A stretch of 64,000 bases of DNA from Niabella beijingensis (GCF_020034665.1 NZ_JAIQDI010000002.1:248001-312000), one strand, 5' to 3'. Shown: positions 19,397 through 27,520, counted from the stretch's first letter. Made by a program: numbers and translations. The notes: a model not told the origin generated them from the letters alone.

Positions 19397-19951
19397 TCAG
19401 CATCTGCCAAGGATATAAGCCGCTTCCAGCAGTTTGGTAAGGTAAAACCAGATGGCAAAGGAATTGATTTCTACTTCAACGGAATGATCCGTTAAGCTGT
19501 AGTACAGCAGGCCCTGCAGTTCCGATTGCCAGTCTTCCCGCGACTTGTAATTAAAAAACTTACGGAATACATTACGCATATTACTGTACTCGCTTTCGGT
19601 AATAAGGTAGGTAGCAAAGCTGCGGTACTCCGGTGCCGTTTGGGTATAAAAAAAATAACTGTACTCCGGCAGCTTATCCATGGGTATGGATTCTTTTTCC
19701 TTATACAGCTGGTGGGCGGCATCAATAACGGAGCTGATGGCCATTACGGCGCAGGAGATGCGGTAGGAGCATACTTTGGTAACGGGCCTGCTCTGATCCA
19801 TAAAAAGGGGTAGGCGCAGCATCATTTTTCGCAGCTGGTCAATAGTGCCGGCATTTTCGAAGCAAAGGGTAAATACGCGGTAGGGGTTGGGGGCACATTC
19901 CTGGCTCCAGCTTTCTGTGTGAAAGGGGTCGTTTGTTGTTGGATTTTTCAT
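19397..19951 (-). CDS. Hypothetical protein, 184 residues
   Basis: The product is not recognised. The ATG at 19951 gives 'MKNPTTNDPFHTESWSQE'. There is no signal peptide or clear membrane span, and the chain is predicted largely helical. It contains several Tyr/Phe-rich segments ('EYSYFFYTQTAPEYRSF', 'VFRKFFNYKSREDW'). It lies on the same strand as, and downstream of, the toxin-like gene at 20308-20787, separated by about 350 bp of repeats. It could be a partner of that gene, but the sequence does not show this. Confidence 0.6.
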   Translation of the reverse strand: MKNPTTNDPFHTESWSQECAPNPYRVFTLCFENAGTIDQLRKMMLRLPLFMDQSRPVTKVCSYRISCAVMAISSVIDAAHQLYKEKESIPMDKLPEYSYFFYTQTAPEYRSFATYLITESEYSNMRNVFRKFFNYKSREDWQSELQGLLYYSLTDHSVEVEINSFAIWFYLTKLLEAAYILGRC

Positions 19952-20064
19952 GAGTGTTGATTTTTAAAAAGTGATTGATTTTGTTTTTTAATGGGTGTAA
20001 TTATGTGAGGCAGGGCGCTACCGGCACGTCGCGGGCCTTGCTGCTGCTTTGATGGGGCATGCGC

Positions 20065-20260
20065 AATTTTCCTTCCGTCGTGCAGATCCGCGAACCTCCC
20101 GGAGGGGTTATACCCCTGATAGCCGGCGGTTATACCGTCGGTTTATTTGCGGAACGGTTGGTATTGAACCCCGCAGGGGTTCAACCAGTATGCTGATCAT
20201 TGTCCCCGCGTTTCACGCGCGGTTAACGGAATGGAACCCCGAAAGGGGTTGCCCTGGCGG
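20065..20260 (+). repeat. Third copy of the 16.9/17.2-kb intergenic repeat
   Basis: This segment matches 17150-17330: 'ccgtcgtgcaga', a CC-GGAGGGG palindrome, 'gatagccggcggt', 'cggttggtattgaaccccg', then 'ccgcgtttcacgcgcggtta'. It ends at 'ggaaccccgaaaggggtt' and lacks the 3' half found in the other copies. Together with the inverted repeat at 20273-20317 it fills the gap between the genes at 19397-19951 and 20308-20787. Confidence 0.8.
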
Positions 20261-20272
20261 TGGCGCGGGGCA

Positions 20273-20317
20273 AGACCTATGAGGTCTGTATGCCGCGCGG
20301 GCAGACCTCATAGGTCT
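20273..20317. repeat. Perfect 16-bp inverted repeat at the 3' end of the toxin-like gene
   Basis: AGACCTATGAGGTCTG at 20273-20288 pairs perfectly with CAGACCTCATAGGTCT at 20302-20317 across a 13-nt loop. The stop codon of the minus-strand gene (20308-20310) and its last few codons lie inside the right arm. The hairpin therefore forms at the 3' end of that mRNA. It may be a mobile-type palindrome that inserted into and rewrote the gene end. No U-tract follows. Confidence 0.85.
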
Positions 20318-20787
20318 GTAACACCGGGGAAGGCGGTAATGATCATGCCCGCGGCATCCGTAATTACGGTGAGCGTAGTCACCGGCTGGCCGCGGCTATC
20401 GTACCCAATGGTGGTGCCCACATTATGCACCCGGTGCACATTGGCGCCGGGTGGCGCGCCGCCGGGCGGTGGCAGGGGTGGCTGCTGCCCCGCGTCTTTT
20501 ATGGCGGCTACCAGGGCAGGTATGGGCAGGGTAAACTTGCCGGCCAGCGGGTGGCGGGGCACCTTGTGGTAATGGCGCTCCAGTATATGGGCCAGGGCCT
20601 TTACGCCCAGGTACCAGCTTTTGCGCAGCAGCTTTTTACGGTTTTTAACGGGTAGCTGGTGTATAAGGCCCTCCTGCAGCTGTTGCAGCCAGGTTTGCGT
20701 ATCTGCCAGTAAAAACAGTACGGGCAGCCATTGCTCCTCGTTAAAGGTGGGGTGGGTGTTTTGTACAGGTGTAGTAACGGCGTGCAT
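20308..20787 (-). CDS. Small protein with BECR-toxin-like (RNase-like) C-terminal region
   Basis: The ATG at 20787 gives about 159 residues; an upstream in-frame GTG at 20835 would add 16. The N-terminal third is helical. The middle has 'LAHILERHYHKVPRHPLAG' followed by 'KFTLPIPALVAAIKDA', then a proline/glycine linker ('PPLPPPGGAPPGA'). The end is a beta-hairpin, 'TTLTVITDAAGMIITAFPG'. From memory, a helix containing a His, 'KF', and a final 'VITDxxGxIITAFP' hairpin resemble Barnase/EndoU/ColicinE5/RelE-like toxin domains of polymorphic toxins. This is pattern recognition, not a search result. There is no export signal. The last residues (GVTDL) are encoded within an inverted repeat. Confidence 0.5.
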   Translation of the reverse strand: MHAVTTPVQNTHPTFNEEQWLPVLFLLADTQTWLQQLQEGLIHQLPVKNRKKLLRKSWYLGVKALAHILERHYHKVPRHPLAGKFTLPIPALVAAIKDAGQQPPLPPPGGAPPGANVHRVHNVGTTIGYDSRGQPVTTLTVITDAAGMIITAFPGVTDL

Positions 20788-20844
20788 AGGGATGTGTTTT
20801 TTAGCAACTGAAAGTTTTGTAAACCCTTGGGCCACCCATATGCC

Positions 20845-20925
20845 ATAAAAAAGCGTGGGTTGGTCCTTATCGTGCTAAAGGGCTACGACACCCCGAATCC
20901 GAATAAGAACGCCCACGCTTGAATC
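20845..20925 (-). ncRNA. Candidate structured RNA with long closing stem and U-tract
   Basis: On the minus strand, the arm at 20903-20920 (AAGCGTGGGCGTTCTTAT) pairs imperfectly with the arm at 20851-20870 (ATAAGGACCAACCCACGCTT), followed by a T-run. Between them a nested hairpin TCGT(A)GC/GCACGA is possible. About 15 bp upstream is TATATTTA, close to the Bacteroidota -7 box TAnnTTTG. This fits either a roughly 75-nt independent small RNA ending in its own terminator or an attenuator in the leader of the toxin-like gene that starts at 20787. No known RNA family was recognised. Confidence 0.45.
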
Positions 20926-21198
20926 TTTAAATATATATTATATATAATAAAGAAGAGCATGAGCGATTTACTCTAGTCCCGGATTCTTAAAAGGTCGTAG
21001 TTTTTAACACGAGAATAAAAGCAAATGCGCTTATATTTTTTATTACTCTATTGAGTATTTTATGTTGAGTTGTTTAGCATAGGTATTAATCATTTAGATA
21101 GAATTTCTATCCAAATATATATAAAATAAACTCATTTGTCCAAATTTTTGTCTTCTTTTTTTAAACTTTTTTATTTTTCAGATTATAAAGAAAACTAA

Positions 21199-21420
21199 AT
21201 GACCAAGTTAGGAGAATATTTAGCCGCTAAATCGGTCAATAAATCTGAAGTAGCAAGAAGAACTGGCCTGAGCAAAGCACGGGTTAACCAGCTTACTTTA
21301 AATGATACCACCAAACTTAGAGCCGATGAACTTTATTTGATTGCTTTGGCAATTGATGTGAAGCCAATTGAATTGTTGGAGTATGTGTGTAAGGGGGTGA
21401 AGCTAGTGGGGCAGCAATAG
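21199..21420 (+). CDS. Small helix-turn-helix (XRE/Cro-like) DNA-binding protein
   Basis: The 73-residue product is essentially one HTH domain: 'LGEYLAAKSVNKSEVARRTG' (helices 1-2), 'LSKARVNQLTLNDTTKL' (recognition helix and turn), 'ADELYLIALAIDVKPIELLE' (helices 4-5). It would bind DNA as a Cro/XRE-type regulator. It opens the A+T-rich accessory stretch and points away from the toxin-like gene, with a roughly 410-bp divergent gap containing the candidate RNA. The small membrane protein follows 42 bp downstream. Its target is unknown; its own or the divergent promoter is the simplest guess. Confidence 0.85.
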   Translation: MTKLGEYLAAKSVNKSEVARRTGLSKARVNQLTLNDTTKLRADELYLIALAIDVKPIELLEYVCKGVKLVGQQ

Positions 21421-21462
21421 CTTTGTGCTTTGACTATTGATTGCTTTTTTGTTCTTGCGTTT

Positions 21463-21633
21463 ATGAAAAAATGGTCCACCGAATATTATATTGCTGTAAT
21501 AACTGCTGTTGTTGCTTACTTTATTGCCACTTTTGCGTACCTGATAGCCTCAGCATATGAGAAAAATATAAGAGCCAGCAGCATGGCTGTTTTGATTGTG
21601 GCTTTTGCATATATCCTGATAAGGAAGAAGTAG
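21463..21633 (+). CDS. Small two-helix membrane protein, 56 residues
   Basis: The ATG at 21463 begins 'MKKWSTEYYIAVITAVVAYF', followed by 'IATFAYLIASAYEKN', a short basic turn and a second hydrophobic stretch 'SSMAVLIVAFAYILI' ending in RKK. Two membrane-spanning helices with positive ends are predicted. An upstream in-frame ATG at 21430 is possible but adds an odd N-terminus. The family is not recognised. It may be co-transcribed with the HTH gene. Confidence 0.5.
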   Translation: MKKWSTEYYIAVITAVVAYFIATFAYLIASAYEKNIRASSMAVLIVAFAYILIRKK

Positions 21634-21864
21634 TAGTTTTCTTTACGAATTAAGAAGGTTGTTATCGCAAATGATCATTCAAGAGAAATATAGCCTAATA
21701 AAAAAAATGTAGAAAGTGAAGTGTTAAATATTGATTAATTGGCTAATGATAAAAGTACTGTTTCGAATTATACGTTGTACCTTTATATACCAAACAACTG
21801 CATAAATGTCTTTTGATAATTACCAAACATCAGAATCTGCCAAGTTTAAATCTTAAACAATTAT

Positions 21865-22092
21865 ATGTCTAAAAAAATAGAAATCACAGTAGCGCAAAAG
21901 AATCAATTTAATAAGATGCTTATGACTCTACAAACGATAGCGAAGTACGACGATTCCAACAAGTTGCGCGAAAGCAGTAAGGACAAATTTGAGTTGACCT
22001 TTGATAAAGCTATTGTTATGCAACATGATATTATTTTGTTACAGTCCCATGAGTGTTGCAAAAGAATTAAGCCAATTGGTGATAGCGTGTAA
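21865..22092 (+). CDS. Hypothetical small protein, 75 residues
   Basis: It starts 'MSKKIEITVAQKNQFNKMLM' and continues with a charged, helical chain ('KYDDSNKLRESSKDKFELTF') and a C-terminal 'LLQSHECCKRIKPIGDSV'. There is no signal or membrane segment. Base composition is A+T-rich like its surroundings. It stands alone, 230 bp from the previous gene and facing the DUF4062 gene. The product is not recognised. Confidence 0.45.
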   Translation: MSKKIEITVAQKNQFNKMLMTLQTIAKYDDSNKLRESSKDKFELTFDKAIVMQHDIILLQSHECCKRIKPIGDSV

Positions 22093-22300
22093 ATAAATTA
22101 TCTGAGAAGGGAATACTCAAAAACCATAGCACTTGTTTATACTCTCTACCCGCCCAATTTATTATGATGATAAAGATCTTTCTTTATTTGTAAGTTCATT
22201 TATTATGCTTTCAAGAATAGTCATTTAAAAAAAAATCACATATTAGGTAGTTGAAAAAAGCCAGTTGCTTATCAATATACTTGTAAAAGAAGAATATTCT

Positions 22301-23476
22301 TCAAATATCCCTTTCGAAATCAATTTTAAGAGCTTCAATGTCATTTTCAAGATTCTTCATTTCATCTGGGTCTAGTGTCAATTTTAAATTTGCAACAACT
22401 TGTATGTTTCTTTCACCCTTGGAATATCGCTTAGCGGCCTCACTGAAAGCTTTAAAAGATTGAAAAGGTGCATCCCATACTTCATTAATTAAATTCTTTG
22501 CCATGTTTGATAAAGATTTTGATATTTTTTGATGCTTTTCTATGAGGATAGTGCTATTAGTGTCTATCTTCCAAATAACAAATCTTTCAAACATGTTGGC
22601 ATATGTTCTAGAAACATAATTTAACCCCCTTAAATCTGAGGGGATTCCTGGTTCATTGATAAATTCGGGTAATGCAACGTTAATTAAATTATTTAACGAT
22701 GATGAAATATTCAGTAAGCTTGCTAATCGTTCTTGTGCCCAAGTTGGGATTTCTTTTAAAGTGTGGACGTAATGCTTGGGCTCATGTAACAAGGCATACT
22801 TTATATTGTTATAAAAATCTCTCTTTTTTTCAATTTCGTCAACCCATGTTTGTATGAAAAAAGCGTATTCGTAATAATCTGGTTTTTCTATTAATATTTT
22901 TAAGGCTTGATTGGATAAGCTTAATTTAAAATATTCAGGAATTTGATTTTCGAAAATGCTTTTTATTCTTAATGAATTTTTAAACAGATAAGAAAACTGA
23001 GCTTTTAAGGTTGCGATTATATCCTGTGCTCTTTCAAACTCAAATGTCCAGATTTTGGAATCATTTCTGATGTTTTCTACAAATTCAAAGATCTTTTTAT
23101 TGTCGACAAAGCTATCAAAATTTCCATCTTTATTATCTCTCCAAAAATCCAATGCATGTAATGTTCTTTTTTCTATGAAGCAATAAACAGGTATACCCTT
23201 CTCTTGTGCTGTTAGAAATTCAGTATTAGTAATTGATTTGCCATTATCAAGCATACTGCCGTATCGATTGCCTACAATAAGAATCAAGATGTCTGCATTG
23301 TCTTTTACACTTTTGATGCAGTTTTCTATAGTGCTTAGCTGAGGATTTACAGGGAAATTGTTGTACTCGGATAAAATTGATGTGTGACCTGCATCATTTA
23401 TAAATTCTTGTAGATCTGTTCTAAGTTGTGACAGGTCGTAGCAAGTGGAGCTTACAAATACTTTTAATCTGTTCAT
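22301..23476 (-). CDS. DUF4062-domain protein
   Basis: The N-terminal 110 residues match the DUF4062 pattern: 'LKVFVSSTCYDLSQLRTDLQ', 'SILSEYNNFPVNPQLSTIEN', 'ADILILIVGNRYGSM', 'SITNTEFLTAQEKGIPVYCF'. This is a Rossmann-like, TIR/nucleoside-deoxyribosyltransferase-related fold often seen as the sensor or effector part of predicted antiviral proteins (family knowledge). The remaining 280 residues are helical and unrecognised; no NTPase motif is visible. The gene is strikingly A+T-rich compared with the metabolic genes around the island. It is the last gene of a possible four-gene minus-strand operon, 80 bp after the TerB-like gene. Confidence 0.85.
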   Translation of the reverse strand: MNRLKVFVSSTCYDLSQLRTDLQEFINDAGHTSILSEYNNFPVNPQLSTIENCIKSVKDNADILILIVGNRYGSMLDNGKSITNTEFLTAQEKGIPVYCFIEKRTLHALDFWRDNKDGNFDSFVDNKKIFEFVENIRNDSKIWTFEFERAQDIIATLKAQFSYLFKNSLRIKSIFENQIPEYFKLSLSNQALKILIEKPDYYEYAFFIQTWVDEIEKKRDFYNNIKYALLHEPKHYVHTLKEIPTWAQERLASLLNISSSLNNLINVALPEFINEPGIPSDLRGLNYVSRTYANMFERFVIWKIDTNSTILIEKHQKISKSLSNMAKNLINEVWDAPFQSFKAFSEAAKRYSKGERNIQVVANLKLTLDPDEMKNLENDIEALKIDFERDI

Positions 23477-23556
23477 TGAGTTTAGCAGTTTTTTAAATTG
23501 TGTTCGATTTAGATCTAAAAATACTACTATTTTTCATTAGATTAATGAGGTGACTT

Positions 23557-24648
23557 CTAATATTGTTCTCCACTTCTTAATGATCGCGAAAGTAGTATAG
23601 CAAAGACATCCGCATTTTGGCTTGTTTGCAAAACGATATTTTTGTCATTGTGCTTATGAATTTCCACACCTTCCGTAAAGGGCTGTGTTCTTGAAATATC
23701 GTTTAACCGTATAATAGATTTATTCCAACCATGTGTAAGTATAATTCGCTTATTGGTTAGGTACAGGATGCCGTTATTTATAAGCCGTAGCGCCTCCGCA
23801 TTCTGCGGCCGGCTCTGGTTTCTGCCGGGCCCTACATATGCCTTTGTGTTGCTACTAAAGATAGATGGGTAACGGGGATAATTGGATCTGCTGCCTTTGG
23901 GCTCGTACCAGTTAACATTGAGTACTTGCAGGTAACATACTTCCGATTTTTGAATAACAATGTCCGGCTCAATCGTTCGCAGGGGCAAGTTTTCCAATGC
24001 CCAGTATTGTTTTAGCTTTTCCAAGTGATAACGGGTTTGTTCGTCTGCCTTTAACTGCACGTTTAAATTACGGGCTATCTGCTCTAATTCCTGCTCTTCT
24101 TTTGGGGATAGGCTATTGTTTGAAACAATTTTTGAAACAAAATCGTTAACAAAATTTCTTTTTGCTTCAAATGCTATTTTGTCTGCAAGTTCTTTGGGCA
24201 GTTTTAGTGTATTCTCAAGGGTCCTTAAAAATTGTTTTTCCTCATCTGAAAGATTTCCATCGGCAACAGCTTCGGCAAAAGATTGCTTGTAAATTTTTTC
24301 TCCCAGCTTTACATGAAGTTTATTCACCGTGTTGTCGTCCAGCCCAAAAAGTAGCTTTAAGTGATTGAGATCTTGCAGCTCTTCGTCGTCCAATCGCCTG
24401 TCGGAAAGGCAATGGTTTAGGTATACTGCATAGAATTCTTCCAGGTTTAACCTGTACTCCCTTTTTAAATTCAGCTTGTATTTTTGATTTAATTGTTCTA
24501 AATCGCCAGATGAGATAGTATATATACTTTGGGTGGCTAGTAAATTATTAAGTTCTATTACAGCGTTTTTCTCCGGATGTTGCCCAAACAATTTTTGCAT
24601 GGCACTTCGGGCAATCAATGGCTGTATTTCATATACTCTTCCATTCAT
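23557..24648 (-). CDS. TerB-like helical protein with C-terminal PH-like domain
   Basis: Residues of about 60-200 are acidic helical repeats reminiscent of TerB/tellurite-type domains: 'LSDRRLDDEELQDLNHLKLL', 'AVADGNLSDEEKQFLRTLEN' and 'SNNSLSPKEEQELEQIARNL'. Residues of about 225-355 include 'LYLTNKRIILTHGWNKSIIR', the signature of small bacterial PH-like domains that sense or dock at membranes. No signal peptide or membrane span is seen. It starts 3 bp after the stop of the membrane TPR gene, so the two are very probably co-translated. The function is unknown; the domain set suggests a membrane-associated stress or defence role (inference). Confidence 0.65.
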   Translation of the reverse strand: MNGRVYEIQPLIARSAMQKLFGQHPEKNAVIELNNLLATQSIYTISSGDLEQLNQKYKLNLKREYRLNLEEFYAVYLNHCLSDRRLDDEELQDLNHLKLLFGLDDNTVNKLHVKLGEKIYKQSFAEAVADGNLSDEEKQFLRTLENTLKLPKELADKIAFEAKRNFVNDFVSKIVSNNSLSPKEEQELEQIARNLNVQLKADEQTRYHLEKLKQYWALENLPLRTIEPDIVIQKSEVCYLQVLNVNWYEPKGSRSNYPRYPSIFSSNTKAYVGPGRNQSRPQNAEALRLINNGILYLTNKRIILTHGWNKSIIRLNDISRTQPFTEGVEIHKHNDKNIVLQTSQNADVFAILLSRSLRSGEQY

Positions 24649-24651
24649 AAC

Positions 24652-25590
24652 TTATTCGTATTTTCTGGATTCTTCGTAAATGGGGTAATTCCAATCTTTA
24701 ACGCCTCCGTGCCAGGAACAGGCACCTCGCCCTCTGGCATTGGAAGTGGTGCCATCACGGCAAAGCGTAATATAACCGGTAATTCTTTTTCGAATAGGGT
24801 TGACTTTGTTATGTAACTTTTGGGCATTGGTGTTGCCAGCCTCAATTAATGGCTTTAGATCACTGACGGCCTCCGCAATTTTTCCTGTTTTTGCATAACA
24901 TAGAGCCCTGTTATAGCGTAGATCAGTGTTTTGAGGATCTGAATTTAATAATGAATCAATTTTAGGCAGGGCTGCTTTGTATTTTTCGGCTTTAACAAGG
25001 TCTTCTGTTCTTATAGTAGCAATAGTTATTTGTTGTTTTGCTATTGATTTTCTTTCTTCTTGCGTGCTTGCAAAAGATAAGGCATATTTCAGTTTTTTTT
25101 CTGCGTCATCAATCTTACGTTTCTCTATGAGTTGGGTGCTCTGTTGTACATAAAATGTAAGGCTGTCTGCCCGTTGTCTATCCTGCTCTGCTGCAATTGC
25201 ATCTTCCTTCGCTTTTTTTTCTGCCGCCAACTTTTTTTCATGGGCTATTTTTCTATCAATTTTTTGATAGTAATCCATCAAAGGGATAGAAGCAATGAAT
25301 AAAGCAAGTGCCGTTATGGTTTTTATTTTTGACGTTAGTATGAAATGTAAATTCCTTTCCAGATAATTGTGTCCAGGAGGAATAAGGATAAAACCTATCA
25401 GGCCATGTAATATAAAAAGCGCGGGATGCCGAATGGAGATTAATGCAAAAAGAAAGAAGATTGCTCCCAATATCCACATTAGCACATCGCTTGCTTTGCT
25501 CTTTTTGGCAGGCTTACATGGCGGCCCTTCTTTGAAATAATCCGGTAAAACTTTGGATCTTTCTGGAATAAGATCGGGAACATATTTCAT
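24652..25590 (-). CDS. Membrane protein with coiled coil, TPR-like repeats and DUF3761-like C-terminus
   Basis: An N-terminal cytoplasmic stretch is followed by hydrophobic helices at residues of about 36-75 ('VLMWILGAIFFLFALISI', 'PALFILHGLIGFILIPPG') and of about 90-108. A charged coiled coil rich in Lys/Ala/Glu ('KKLAAEKKAKEDAIAAEQDR') comes next, then TPR-like helices ('NTDLRYNRALCYAKTGKIAE'). The C-terminus 'LCRDGTTSNARGRGACSWHG' plus 'GVKDW' matches the DUF3761 motif (CRDGT...GxCSxHGGV). Spacing is 45 bp from the YbjQ-like gene upstream and 3 bp to the TerB-like gene. The module order suggests a membrane anchor or scaffold for its neighbours; the role is inferred. Confidence 0.7.
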   Translation of the reverse strand: MKYVPDLIPERSKVLPDYFKEGPPCKPAKKSKASDVLMWILGAIFFLFALISIRHPALFILHGLIGFILIPPGHNYLERNLHFILTSKIKTITALALFIASIPLMDYYQKIDRKIAHEKKLAAEKKAKEDAIAAEQDRQRADSLTFYVQQSTQLIEKRKIDDAEKKLKYALSFASTQEERKSIAKQQITIATIRTEDLVKAEKYKAALPKIDSLLNSDPQNTDLRYNRALCYAKTGKIAEAVSDLKPLIEAGNTNAQKLHNKVNPIRKRITGYITLCRDGTTSNARGRGACSWHGGVKDWNYPIYEESRKYE

Positions 25591-25635
25591 ATTGAAACTT
25601 CTTCTTTACGGCTAGAAAAAACCGAAACTGACGAT

Positions 25636-26724
25636 TTAATTAAGGCTGTTAACCAATAATTCTATTTTAATATTAATAAGACCTAAAGCTGCGGCTGGCT
25701 TTACTTCACTATTGGTAAATCCGAAAATATCTCCTCCGCAATTATCACAAACGGCTTCCATTTCAATATTATTCTTTTTACACTCACAGTTCCACACTTC
25801 TTTTTCCTTTGAGGATAATAGTTGCTTTTTCATAACCCGCTTGCCCCTTTCTTTAAAAGTGGCTTCAATAACGCGCTTAAGGTCTTCAAATTGGCTGAGA
25901 TCTTCCCTGGTATAATGCGGTTTGTCGAAAGTTGCAATTTTGACGCCTAATTTTTGTTTACCGAAGTTATCACTTTCAAGAAGCTGGCGGCAGCGAACAA
26001 AGTCGAACAAATGAAGCTGCTGTATAATGTTGCTAAGTAGTTTTATAAAAGCCTGATCTGAGTTTTGTTCGATTGCCGAATACAAAATACTAATCTTTGT
26101 TTCATGAGGTAATGCGTCTATATATCTTGCGAGGTATTCGTTGTCCTTTGCGTTAATCTCGGCATTCTGTAAAAACGAAATATATTTCTTAAATATTAAT
26201 GGTGCAACTTCTGCAACCTGGTGCCTTGTAATAAAAGTCCAAACGTCATCTGTAAGGGTGAGTGTTTCTGCATTAGCCTGTTCAATGATAACTTTTCTTT
26301 TGTTTAAGAAAATGAGTTTGTCCAGGCTGACAATATCAGGGGTGTGCTCAAACTGAACTACTTTTAGTGGACTTTCTGTATTTTCTTCCAAAATAACGGC
26401 GGTGCCTACAGCTGTTATCATAAACATTGATTTTCCTCCGCCGGAAATTTCGTCTATATCAATTTTAAGACCCAGGATGCAATTTGCACCAATTTCAAAT
26501 GTCGTGGTTTTAACGGCTTCAATAGCTTCATTATATATACCTGCTAACTCATTTTGGTATGTTTGAGAGCGACCGCCGAAAATATCTGTAAAAGACGCAA
26601 AAAGATCCTTAAAGATATTTGTTCCGGTAACAATGTGCGCAGAAACCGGGCGCAAGTAAGTTTTTATCTTTCTGCCTTCAACTGAGGAAGTTGTAAGTAC
26701 TAAAATGTCTCTTTTCGATCTCAT
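25636..26724 (-). CDS. YbjQ/UPF0145-like domain protein with C-terminal zinc ribbon
   Basis: The ATG at 26724 gives 'MRSKRDILVLTTSSVEGRKI', a typical YbjQ/UPF0145 beginning; a TTG start ten codons earlier is less likely. The domain continues with 'RSQTYQNELAGIYNEAIEAV' and 'EIGANCILGLKIDIDEISG' to about residue 115. A helical middle follows. Near the end is a zinc-ribbon-like set of four cysteines in 'WNCECKKNNIEMEAVCDNCG'. UPF0145 proteins form pentamer-type rings and are of uncertain function. This is the first gene of the possible four-gene operon. Fusion to a helical region and a zinc ribbon goes beyond the stand-alone family. Confidence 0.75.
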   Translation of the reverse strand: MRSKRDILVLTTSSVEGRKIKTYLRPVSAHIVTGTNIFKDLFASFTDIFGGRSQTYQNELAGIYNEAIEAVKTTTFEIGANCILGLKIDIDEISGGGKSMFMITAVGTAVILEENTESPLKVVQFEHTPDIVSLDKLIFLNKRKVIIEQANAETLTLTDDVWTFITRHQVAEVAPLIFKKYISFLQNAEINAKDNEYLARYIDALPHETKISILYSAIEQNSDQAFIKLLSNIIQQLHLFDFVRCRQLLESDNFGKQKLGVKIATFDKPHYTREDLSQFEDLKRVIEATFKERGKRVMKKQLLSSKEKEVWNCECKKNNIEMEAVCDNCGGDIFGFTNSEVKPAAALGLINIKIELLVNSLN

Positions 26725-26959
26725 CTGATTCGATAATTGATATACAGAATCCAAAATAGACGATTGAAAAACAAGTAAAGCAAGCTTTTACGCAGTTGGT
26801 GGTTGCTCCATTTAACAGTCTCTAATCTCCTTTTGGTGGAATAAATATAGTAAAAAGATGAGAAATCTGCGCTTTCCCGAAGCAGCAAATGGGGGCATTT
26901 TATTACGGAAAATCGTAGGGCTGCAGGCGGGTGATGCCAACTTCCTTTATTCTGGCCTT

Positions 26960-27520
26960 TCACTTTGATGTCCTTAGCTCATCAATTTTATTCTTTGCGG
27001 CTGTAAATGCGGCATCTATTGTTTCTGCATCATCAATAAATAAGGTATTGTCTGAGCCATATTTTTCCAGTTTAATGTACCATGTTGCTTTCCCTTTATC
27101 AACAAAATAACCTGTTTGAAAACCATCATCTGTTACAAATTTGTTTTCCATATAATCCGGATTCGCAGCAATGTCGTTATTAACTTCTGCTTTCAGTGCT
27201 TTTATTGCTTTCAGAACTTCAATAAGGTCGCTGTATTCAATGGAAGCCGTGGTATTGCTGTATTGTCCCTTTTTAACAATCTGATAAAAATATCCATTTC
27301 CAGCACCACTTGAAATCTTTCGGATTCTTGTTTCTGATGACCCATAAGAGGTTTTTAGTTTGGGCAAATTTGTATCGATAAATTTTATTAGGCTGCCCGT
27401 TTTTGAAGCGAAGACATCCATTTTGGTTTTAATATCCTCTCCTTCTTTTTTTGTATCCTGTCCATAAGAAGTTATAGTAATGAGCGAGATGGTTGTAATA
27501 ACCAGTAATCTTTTAAGCAT
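26960..27520 (-). CDS. Secreted hypothetical protein, 186 residues
   Basis: A clear signal peptide ('LLVITTISLITITSYGQ') is followed by a charged region ('KKEGEDIKTKMDVFASKTGS') and a mixed alpha/beta chain with no cysteines in the mature part. The C-terminal helix is 'AAFTAAKNKIDELRTSK'. The family is not recognised. It is about 235 bp upstream of the YbjQ-like gene on the same strand, so it may be transcribed separately. It is likely periplasmic. Confidence 0.65.
   Translation of the reverse strand: MLKRLLVITTISLITITSYGQDTKKEGEDIKTKMDVFASKTGSLIKFIDTNLPKLKTSYGSSETRIRKISSGAGNGYFYQIVKKGQYSNTTASIEYSDLIEVLKAIKALKAEVNNDIAANPDYMENKFVTDDGFQTGYFVDKGKATWYIKLEKYGSDNTLFIDDAETIDAAFTAAKNKIDELRTSK

Noticed and set aside
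20851-20920. Integron attC site
   Set aside because: The arms lack the RYYYAAC/GTTRRRY core sites, and no integrase is present; a structured RNA or terminator explains the inverted repeat better.
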